A stretch of DNA of 10,809 nt from a bacterium. GTDB lineage: Bacteria; Patescibacteriota; Microgenomatia; Woykebacterales; RBG-16-39-9b. Under the pieces are notes generated by a model. That model did not search any database, was not told where the DNA came from, and was given only the letters and a program-made list of their open reading frames with translations. The translations under genes and the position numbers were made by a program. The stretch is taken from positions 1-10,809 of the forward strand of contig JAUYHE010000024.1 in NCBI GenBank assembly GCA_030690175.1, read 5' to 3'. Numbering within the stretch: position 1 is the stretch's first letter; each line of letters starts with the position of its first letter. Shown here in pieces: positions 4,279 to 9,730 of this stretch.

Positions 4279-4352
4279 AGGGGTGTCGGTTAATGGTAAA
4301 CCACGGGTCTCCAAAACCCGGACTGGGAGTTCGATTCTCCCCACCCCTGCCA
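4279..4352 (+). tRNA. tRNA-Trp (anticodon CCA)
   Basis: The acceptor AGGGGTG pairs with CACCCCT. The anticodon stem CGGGT/ACCCG holds the loop CTCCAAA with anticodon CCA. The T-arm is TTCGATT between GGGAG and CTCCC. Discriminator G is normal for Trp, and CCA is encoded. Its place just before secE is conserved in many bacteria. A CCA anticodon with TGA used as stop is consistent with the standard bacterial code. Confidence 0.96.
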
Positions 4353-4376
4353 TGATAAACAGGTTTACTTTTCACC

Positions 4377-4406
4377 TTTACACTCCTCCCCTTTTTATGC
4401 TAAGAT
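4377..4406 (+). promoter_or_regulatory. Promoter of secE-nusG
   Basis: TTTACA (4377-4382), 18 nt, TAAGAT (4401-4406) with TGC in front. The -10 ends 10 nt before the secE ATG, leaving a leader of only a few bases. Confidence 0.6.
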
Positions 4407-4416
4407 AGCGATCTGC

Positions 4417-4602
4417 ATGTTGAAAGCGGTAACATTTTTAAAAGAAGTTTGGGAGGAAATAGGCAAGGTAACTTGGCCCACACGAGAAGAGGCGATTAAA
4501 ATGACCCTGACGGTGATAATTGCCAGTACTCTGATAGCGATTTTTATTGGCGGTCTTGATTTTTTGTTAACTAGCCTGGTTGGTAAAATTTTAAACCTAT
4601 AA
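4417..4602 (+). CDS. secE: Preprotein translocase subunit SecE
   Basis: A 61-residue protein with the short bacterial SecE plan: an amphipathic N-terminal helix (FLKEVWEEIGKVTWPTREEAIK, about 8-29) holding the signature KVTWPTREE, then one membrane helix (about 31-51) and a short end. SecE clamps SecY in the SecYEG protein-export channel. It sits 3 nt upstream of nusG, the near-universal bacterial pairing. A promoter directly in front predicts an almost leaderless transcript, and no Shine-Dalgarno sequence is seen. Confidence 0.96.
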   Translation: MLKAVTFLKEVWEEIGKVTWPTREEAIKMTLTVIIASTLIAIFIGGLDFLLTSLVGKILNL

Positions 4603-4605
4603 TTT

Positions 4606-5301
4606 ATGGCAAAAAAATCAAAAGAAAAAAATAAAAAGAGTGCCGTCACAGAAACACTGAAGGAAACAGAAAAACAAGATCCTGTCCCCTCTGAAAATCT
4701 CAACGATTCTGAAGTTTCGAAAGAAGCGTCAACGGAAAAAGAAGGAGTTTCAAAAACTTCCTCGAAGAAAGATGAGGAGGGGTCTGAATGGTACGTCGTC
4801 CACACCTATTCTGGCCACGAAAACAAGGTAGCGGCTACTTTGAAGCAAAAAATTGTAGCTAGCCACTTGCAGGATCGCATTTTTGACGTGATGGTGCCGA
4901 CTCAAGAAAAAATCGAGGTCCGTGAAGGTAAAAAGCAAACCATACGCGAGCGAATTTTTCCCGGCTACGTTCTCATCAAAATGAAGCTAGATAATCAGAC
5001 TTGGTACGCGGTGCGCTCGACAGCGGGTGTAACTGGTTTTATCGGCGCTGGAAATAAACCCACTCCGCTAGACAAGGGCGAGGTTGAAAGTATCCAACGC
5101 TTTTCCAAGATGGAAGCGCCTACCTACAAAGCTTCTTTTAGCTTGGGTGAAGCTGTAAAAATAATTGATGGTCCTTTTTCCGATTTTATTGGTACTGTCG
5201 ATAAAATCGACGAGGAAAAAGGAAAGATAAAAGTGCTAGTCAGCATTTTTGGTCGAGAAACACCAGTGGAGCTAGACTTCTTACAAGTTAACAAACTTTA
5301 A
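4606..5301 (+). CDS. nusG: Transcription termination/antitermination factor NusG with charged N-terminal extension
   Basis: Residues about 61-170 form the NGN domain (SEWYVVHTYSGHENKV..., with RIFPGYVLIKM and TAGVTGFIGAGNKPTPL), which binds RNA polymerase. Residues about 178-231 form the KOW domain (IIDGPFSDFIGTVDKIDEEKGKIKV), which contacts Rho or ribosomal protein uS10 in studied species. The protein has 231 residues against about 175-185 for many NusG proteins. The excess is a 60-residue low-complexity, lysine/glutamate/serine-rich N-terminus with no recognised domain. ATG 4606 follows the secE stop by 3 nt; no Shine-Dalgarno is seen, so translational coupling to secE is likely. Confidence 0.95.
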   Translation: MAKKSKEKNKKSAVTETLKETEKQDPVPSENLNDSEVSKEASTEKEGVSKTSSKKDEEGSEWYVVHTYSGHENKVAATLKQKIVASHLQDRIFDVMVPTQEKIEVREGKKQTIRERIFPGYVLIKMKLDNQTWYAVRSTAGVTGFIGAGNKPTPLDKGEVESIQRFSKMEAPTYKASFSLGEAVKIIDGPFSDFIGTVDKIDEEKGKIKVLVSIFGRETPVELDFLQVNKL

Positions 5302-5312
5302 AAACTAACAAA

Positions 5313-5735
5313 ATGGCAAAAAAAATCAAAACTTACATCAAACTTAATATCCCGGCTGGCGAAGCTACGGCAGCCCAACCGGTAGGCCCGGCTTTGGGCC
5401 AACACGGCCTCCCAATTATGGATTTTGTGAAAGCCTTCAACGAAAGGACCGCCGATCAAAAAGGTAGTATTTTACCAGTGGTACTGACCGTTTTTGAAGA
5501 CCGTACTTTTTCCTTTATTACTAAAAAGCCTCCGGTTGCCGAAATGATTAAAAAAAGTATAAACCTAGAAAAAGGTTCGGCTGTGCCGCACCGCGACAAA
5601 GTAGGAAAACTAACCAAGGAGCAGCTGCGAAAAATCGCGCAGGAAAAAATGCCCGATCTAAACGCCGATACGATTGGGGCTGCAGAAAAAATTATCCAGG
5701 GCGTAGCTAGAAGCATGGGAGTCGACGTAGAATGA
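5313..5735 (+). CDS. rplK: 50S ribosomal protein uL11
   Basis: A 140-residue protein of normal length. The N-terminal domain has the signature PAGEATAAQPVGPALGQHGL and IMDFVKAFNERT; the C-terminal rRNA-binding domain includes KLTKEQLRKIAQEKMPDLNA and ends GVARSMGVDVE. uL11 forms the base of the L7/L12 stalk at the GTPase-associated centre. It starts 11 nt after nusG, with no Shine-Dalgarno. It is separated from rplA by an AT-rich palindromic element of about 126 bp, which is unusual for this normally tight gene pair. Confidence 0.97.
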   Translation: MAKKIKTYIKLNIPAGEATAAQPVGPALGQHGLPIMDFVKAFNERTADQKGSILPVVLTVFEDRTFSFITKKPPVAEMIKKSINLEKGSAVPHRDKVGKLTKEQLRKIAQEKMPDLNADTIGAAEKIIQGVARSMGVDVE

Positions 5736-5738
5736 GAG

Positions 5739-5864
5739 ATTCTAAATATCAAATTCGAAGTCCTAAACAAATTCCAACCGTTAAATCACATTATTCAAAC
5801 TTGTTCATGATTTGAGATTTAAAGTTTGTGCTTTATTTAGAATTTAGAAATTAGTATTTAGGAT
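5739..5864. repeat. AT-rich MITE-like palindromic element between rplK and rplA
   Basis: The ends form an imperfect 29-bp terminal inverted repeat: 5739-5767 (ATTCTAAATATC...) matches the reverse complement of 5836-5864 at 22 of 29 positions by my count. An inner inverted pair AAATCA (5783-5788) / TGATTT (5808-5813) extends the palindrome. Base composition is far more AT-rich than the flanking genes. There is no reading frame. From memory, similar 'ctaaat...tttag' palindromes are common in CPR genomes; I have not checked this. Confidence 0.6.
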
Positions 5865-5876
5865 TTTACAGAAAAT

Positions 5877-6710
5877 ATGGGACAAACCAGAACAAAAATA
5901 ATCGATGCTGCCATCGAAGAACCAAAATTAAAAAAAATCGAAGAAATTGAAAAAACCCTGCCTAACGACAAGCAGGGTCGGGTTACTACTGAGCCCGGAA
6001 AAGCAAAAAAAGCTGGTAAACCGAAAACCAGAAGCAATCGTTACAAGCAATCGGTAGATTTGATTGATAAATCCAAATTGCACCCTTTAGACACCGCCAT
6101 CGACTTGATCCAGAAAACCACCACAACCAAATTTGATTCTAGCATTGAGGCACATATAAATTTGTCTCTTTCCTCCGAAAAAAGTGATCACCAAATTCGG
6201 ACCACGACTTCTCTTCCCCACCAGACAGGTAAAAAAATAAAACTGCTAGTTTTTTCCAGCAAAAATCATGAGGAGTTGAAAAAGCTGGGTGCCCAGTTGG
6301 GAACGGAAAAAATATTAAAAGAAATCGAAGCTGGAAAAATTTTCTTTGACAAAATAATTGCTGACCCCTCATGGATGCCACGCCTTGCCAAAGTGGCCCG
6401 GGTGCTGGGGCCAAAAGGCCTCATGCCCAACCCAAAGTCAGGTACGGTATCTGAAGATACAGTCGCCGCAGCCAAAGAATTTTCGGCGGGTAAAATGGAG
6501 CTCCGGACTGAAAAATTCCCTATCGTTCATGTCATTGTCGGGAAATCTAGCTTCAAACCGAACCAAATTGAAGAAAATCTAAAGGCGGTCGTAGCTGCTA
6601 TCCGCACTGCCCGTCCGGAGGGATTTAAAAAAGAACTTATCAAAAGCGTTTACCTTTCTTCCACCATGGGCCCAAGCGTAAAAGTCGACCCGTCAAGTTT
6701 AAAGTCTTGA
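5877..6710 (+). CDS. rplA: 50S ribosomal protein uL1 with N-terminal extension
   Basis: The L1 fold starts near residue 50 (RSNRYKQSVDLIDKSKLHPLDTAIDLIQKT) and runs to the end. Recognisable stretches include LPHQTGKKIK, LGPKGLMPNPKSGTVS and the C-terminal KSVYLSSTMGPSVKVD. The protein has 277 residues against about 230 for typical bacterial uL1; the excess is a basic, low-complexity N-terminus of about 50 residues (rich in K, E, P and T). uL1 forms the mobile stalk at the E site and in many bacteria represses its own mRNA. I see no certain L1 operator in the spacer. The start codon has no good Shine-Dalgarno, and a later start at the conserved core lacks an ATG, so the extension is probably translated. 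Confidence 0.95.
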   Translation: MGQTRTKIIDAAIEEPKLKKIEEIEKTLPNDKQGRVTTEPGKAKKAGKPKTRSNRYKQSVDLIDKSKLHPLDTAIDLIQKTTTTKFDSSIEAHINLSLSSEKSDHQIRTTTSLPHQTGKKIKLLVFSSKNHEELKKLGAQLGTEKILKEIEAGKIFFDKIIADPSWMPRLAKVARVLGPKGLMPNPKSGTVSEDTVAAAKEFSAGKMELRTEKFPIVHVIVGKSSFKPNQIEENLKAVVAAIRTARPEGFKKELIKSVYLSSTMGPSVKVDPSSLKS

Positions 6711-6750
6711 CAATTTGAGCGGAGCGGAAATTGCTAAGCGCGGAGCGCTT
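6711..6750. repeat. Pair of GGA-loop palindromes upstream of the rplJ promoter
   Basis: Hairpin one pairs CAATTT (6711-6716) and AAATTG (6728-6733) with an inner GC-GGA-GC. Hairpin two is a perfect AAGCGC-GGA-GCGCTT (6736-6750). The two-hairpin plan resembles the dispersed repeat, but the sequence differs. The second hairpin overlaps the -35 box, and the pair follows rplA directly with no T-run. Confidence 0.5.
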
Positions 6751-6777
6751 GACAAAAGTTATATTGAAAATTATACT
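6749..6777 (+). promoter_or_regulatory. Internal promoter of rplJ-rplL
   Basis: A perfect TTGACA (6749-6754), 17-nt spacer, TATACT (6772-6777). Transcription would start near 6784, exactly where the L10 leader begins. The -35 overlaps the end of a palindrome. Confidence 0.8.
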
Positions 6778-6783
6778 CATCCA

Positions 6784-6947
6784 GTCCAAAGACAGTAGGC
6801 GCCCCTCGAATCTTTAGGCGAAGTGGGGCTTAATAACCTACCGAGGAGACCCGCTAGTTATAAGTCGTAAGATATAAGCAATAAAATTCTTAAAGCTTGT
6901 AACTTAAGTCTTAAAACTGAAACCTCGGTAGAAGCGAGGTTTTTTTA
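6784..6947 (+). ncRNA. Ribosomal protein L10 leader (autoregulatory attenuator)
   Basis: The L10-binding part has stem GTAGG (6795-6799) / CCTAC (6837-6841) and inner stem GCCCC (6801-6805) / GGGGC (6825-6829), with the asymmetric CTTAATAA side typical of this leader. Antiterminator: TACCGAGG (6839-6846) is perfectly complementary to CCTCGGTA (6923-6930). Terminator: AAACCTCG (6920-6927) pairs with CGAGGTTT (6935-6942) and seven T follow to 6946. The two pairings exclude each other. A long imperfect hairpin (6857-6879 with 6895-6917) fills the space between them. Known leaders of this class let L10(L12)4 shut off rplJL when in excess; the match here is by structure and motif, not by search. 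Confidence 0.85.
6920..6946 (+). terminator. Attenuator hairpin that also covers the rplJ ribosome binding site
   Basis: An 8-bp stem with loop GTAGAAG and a T-run ending 1 nt before the start codon. The only Shine-Dalgarno-like sequence of rplJ, GAGGT (6936-6940), forms its 3' strand, so the hairpin may block translation as well as end transcription. Confidence 0.75.
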
Positions 6948-7484
6948 ATGGCAAAAATAAGCAAAGAAGGTAAAAAGGATCTTGTTAGCAATTTAAAGTC
7001 CAAATTTGAAAAATCTGCTAGCTCGGTGTTAGCAAACTATCACGGATTATCCGTTTCTCAACTTCAAGAGCTTAAAAGAGAGCTAAAAACAACTAATGCT
7101 GAATTTACCGTGGCTAAAAATACGCTTCTGGGCAGAGCGTCCAAAGAAGCAGGCAAAAATATAGCATCAGAAAATTTAGAAGGCCCTACCGCTATCCTTT
7201 TTTCCTACAGCGATCCAATTGAACCAATTAAAATACTAGCTGAATTTATAAAAAAATACGGGTTGCCAACGATAAAAGGTGGTATTTTCGAAAATTCCCC
7301 ACTTTCCAAGGAAGACGTGGTTTCGTTATCGAAAATTCCCGGGAAAAACGAACTGTACGCCAAAATTGTTAGTAGTTTAAATTCCCCTATTTATGGAATA
7401 GTGTCAGTTTTAAGTGGAAATTTACGCAATTTAGTCTATGTACTATCAGAAGTTCAAAAACAGAAAGGGGGTGCTAGTAAATAA
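6948..7484 (+). CDS. rplJ: 50S ribosomal protein uL10
   Basis: A 178-residue protein of typical length. The N-terminal rRNA-binding domain shows NYHGLSVSQLQELKRELK and AEFTVAKNTLLGRA, then EGPTAILFSYSDPIEPIKIL and IKGGIFENSPLS. The C-terminal helix (about 140-175, LNSPIYGIVSVLSGNLRNLVYVLSEV) is where L7/L12 dimers dock. uL10 anchors the stalk to 23S rRNA and, with L12, binds the leader just upstream. The start codon follows the attenuator T-run by 1 nt. The stop codon TAA directly abuts the rplL ATG. Confidence 0.96.
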   Translation: MAKISKEGKKDLVSNLKSKFEKSASSVLANYHGLSVSQLQELKRELKTTNAEFTVAKNTLLGRASKEAGKNIASENLEGPTAILFSYSDPIEPIKILAEFIKKYGLPTIKGGIFENSPLSKEDVVSLSKIPGKNELYAKIVSSLNSPIYGIVSVLSGNLRNLVYVLSEVQKQKGGASK

Positions 7485-8165
7485 ATGAACGACGAAGTAA
7501 AGAACGAAGAAAAATCAGAAGGGACCGCGGAAGAAGCAAAGGAATCCAAGGAAAAGGCTGCAAGTGCGGCTGAAAAGGCAGAGGAAGCCTCTGAAACCTC
7601 TCCAGACACTTCTGACAAAAGCTCTCAAGATAATGATCGTCCAGAAGCAGCTGAAGCTAAGGAAGAACCCAAAGAAGAGGCTCGAGAGGAATCCAAAACT
7701 CAACCGGAACCAGTAAAAGAAGAAGCGAAAAAACCAGAGGAACCTAAAGGAGCACCAAAAAAGGAAGTTAAAGTATCTGGAAAGTTGGCTGACATTATTA
7801 AAGAAATTGAAGGGTTGTCAGTACTAGAGCTTTCCGATTTGGTAAAAGCTTTGGAAGATAAATTTGGTGTAAGCGCTACCCCAACCATGATGGGAGTCCC
7901 TGCTGGAGCCACGCCAGCTGCAGCCGGTGAAGCCGATGCAGAAGAAGGCCAAACTACTTTCAACGTAATTTTGGCTGACTCGGGAGCAAATAAAATCAGT
8001 GTCATAAAGGCGGTGAGGGAACTAGTTCCGACTCTTGGACTCAAAGAAGCCAAGGACTTGGTCGACGCCGCCCCAAAACAAGTTCTTGAAGGTGTTGGAA
8101 AAGACGCCGCGGGCGAAGCTAAACAGAAGTTGGAGACTGCAGGCGCAAAAGTGGAGTTGAAATAA
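7485..8165 (+). CDS. rplL: 50S ribosomal protein bL12 (L7/L12) with long acidic extension
   Basis: The normal protein begins near residue 98: a dimerisation domain (LADIIKEIEGLSVLELSDLVKALEDKFGVSA), an Ala/Gly/Pro hinge, then the factor-binding domain (FNVILADSGANKISVIKAVRELVPTLGLKEAKDLVDAAP...). The whole is 226 residues against about 120-130 for the family. The first 95 or so residues are Glu/Lys/Ala-rich low complexity, lacking hydrophobic core residues. ATG 7485 follows the rplJ stop with no gap and has a GGGGGTG site 11-12 nt upstream. No ATG or GTG near the conserved core offers a clear alternative start, so the extension is probably real. rpoB, the usual next gene, is absent. Confidence 0.95.
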   Translation: MNDEVKNEEKSEGTAEEAKESKEKAASAAEKAEEASETSPDTSDKSSQDNDRPEAAEAKEEPKEEAREESKTQPEPVKEEAKKPEEPKGAPKKEVKVSGKLADIIKEIEGLSVLELSDLVKALEDKFGVSATPTMMGVPAGATPAAAGEADAEEGQTTFNVILADSGANKISVIKAVRELVPTLGLKEAKDLVDAAPKQVLEGVGKDAAGEAKQKLETAGAKVELK

Positions 8166-9638
8166 TTAGTTTTGCTCTTTCTTTGCAGCAAACTGATAAA
8201 CTTCGCCAAACCCACTATATTGGTTTAAGTTGTACAAACTGTAGTCAAATCCTTTGATTTTTCTTTCTGCCTTAGCCTTATAAACTAGCTCAAACCTAGG
8301 CTCTAGGTGCTCATAGAAATCTGGTACGTTTCTAAAGGCGCCTTGTTCAATTACCAGCTCATATTTACCTGAATCCAAATCATTGTAGAAAACTTTGGGT
8401 GAAACAAGCAATGAGCCAGTCACTTGACCAAAGGTAAATGGTTCGATGAATACCTTCTTACCGGCAGCGATTGGTAAAAAGGCGTCCTCTGCCAAGACTT
8501 CCCCGCTCGTGCTTATAATTAGCTTTTTTTCTGCTTCAAAAAATCTTGTTTTTTCAGTCCTAAAATTTTTAAGTTCCCACGGAAACACGGAAAATGATGA
8601 AAACAGCTGGGAAACAAGCACCACCACAACTAACAAGTAAGCCAAAACGTTCCATCGGAATAAATACTTAAACCAAATATCACTGCTCGCAGAACGGATA
8701 ATAAGAGCAGGCACAAATTCAAGAAGGTAATTTATTGTTCCACCCTCTCTGATTAATGTGAAAAACCCTAGTAAACTAACGAAAAAATAAATTGAGGATA
8801 ACTCCCTTGGTTTTCGTAATGATGCAGCTGTAGCAATTGCAAAAAAGGGCAACGTTGATAGGATCGTAATCAAGGCTACCCGTAAGGCTGGATACCAGTT
8901 ACTATATTCAACTTTTCCTGCGTAAAGAAAAGTCTGTTGGAAGAACGATCCGTCCGTCCAGTAGCTAAATACCGCCACTCCAATCAATACAAACAGCCCG
9001 TAAAGAAACACGAAAGTAATTCCCTTTCTTCGACAAGTAAGCAGTAGCCAAATAGCCACGGCTGCAGGTGCAAGAACAAGATTTTGCTTGGTAAAGAAGG
9101 CTAAAGCGAAAACCAACGCGATTAGTGGAAGATCGTACCAACGGTCCAATTTTTTTGTAGCTCCATATAGTATACCGAGTAAAACGATGGCGATAGCCAA
9201 CATATCTGGCCGTATTACGAAAGCCCATAATGAGATGATAAGGCTGCTAGTAAAAAGTAAGCCGGCAAAAATAGACAAAAACTTGCTTTTACAAAATTGG
9301 AACACTATTAACGATACTAAAATAGCCGATGATAGATAACAGGCAAATGATAGTAGCCTTCCAATTTCAATTCTCTCTCCAAATAAAACCATCAGAGAAG
9401 CCAGGGAACTAAAGTAAACCGGTGTGTAAAATCCTGGGACATGCGGTGGGTTCGTTATTGAATGGTAAATAGCCTGACCCTCTAATATTCTAACCGAATT
9501 AAAATAAACAAACCCTTCAGCATAATCCAAACGGAAGGGTACTTGCCACAGCAAAAGGAATTTCCAAAAAAGGAATAAGGTGAAAGTTAGCGGAACAAGA
9601 AGCAAAATAAATTGAAGAGAACGAAGCTGCTTCGTCAT
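8166..9638 (-). CDS. GT-C type membrane glycosyltransferase
   Basis: A 490-residue multi-spanning protein. After the first membrane helix comes an outer loop with RLDYAEG (Asp38 and Glu41 counted from the chosen start), then an NPPHVPGFYTPVYFSSLASL stretch and a GRLLSF helix. This layout is typical of the PMT/ArnT-like GT-C families that use lipid-linked sugars outside the membrane. About ten membrane helices precede a soluble C-terminal domain (about 350-490). Donor and acceptor are unknown; cell-surface glycans or glycoproteins are likely targets. I chose ATG 9638 because a TATAAA -10 box ends 10 nt before it; a GTG at 9662 would add eight residues but overlaps that box. It ends directly against rplL, tail to tail. 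Confidence 0.82.
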   Translation of the reverse strand: MTKQLRSLQFILLLVPLTFTLFLFWKFLLLWQVPFRLDYAEGFVYFNSVRILEGQAIYHSITNPPHVPGFYTPVYFSSLASLMVLFGERIEIGRLLSFACYLSSAILVSLIVFQFCKSKFLSIFAGLLFTSSLIISLWAFVIRPDMLAIAIVLLGILYGATKKLDRWYDLPLIALVFALAFFTKQNLVLAPAAVAIWLLLTCRRKGITFVFLYGLFVLIGVAVFSYWTDGSFFQQTFLYAGKVEYSNWYPALRVALITILSTLPFFAIATAASLRKPRELSSIYFFVSLLGFFTLIREGGTINYLLEFVPALIIRSASSDIWFKYLFRWNVLAYLLVVVVLVSQLFSSFSVFPWELKNFRTEKTRFFEAEKKLIISTSGEVLAEDAFLPIAAGKKVFIEPFTFGQVTGSLLVSPKVFYNDLDSGKYELVIEQGAFRNVPDFYEHLEPRFELVYKAKAERKIKGFDYSLYNLNQYSGFGEVYQFAAKKEQN

Positions 9639-9648
9639 AAACAGCAAT

Positions 9649-9675
9649 TTTATAGGATTCACTCTCGCTTGTCTA
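9649..9675 (-). promoter_or_regulatory. Possible promoter of the glycosyltransferase gene
   Basis: On the minus strand TAGACA (9675-9670), a short 15-nt spacer, then TATAAA (9654-9649). The -10 ends 10 nt from the ATG at 9638, in line with the near-leaderless pattern of other genes. Confidence 0.4.
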
Positions 9676-9730
9676 CTAAAACTAGAAGCAGCTGGGGGTA
9701 AAGTCGAGCTAAAGTAAGTCGAATAGTAAA

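Noticed and set aside
4598..4603. TATAAT directly before nusG as a promoter
   Set aside because: It is formed by the secE stop codon region and leaves only 2 nt to the nusG ATG, too close for a normal start of transcription.
5733..5735. Reading TGA as glycine (Gracilibacteria-type code)
   Set aside because: Read-through of the TGA codons ending uL11, uL1 and the M50 protease adds only non-conserved residues, and all three proteins are full length at TGA.
8168..8195. Hairpin AGTTTTGCT / AGCAAACT just after rplL as a terminator
   Set aside because: No T-run follows on either strand and it lies within the coding end of the glycosyltransferase gene.
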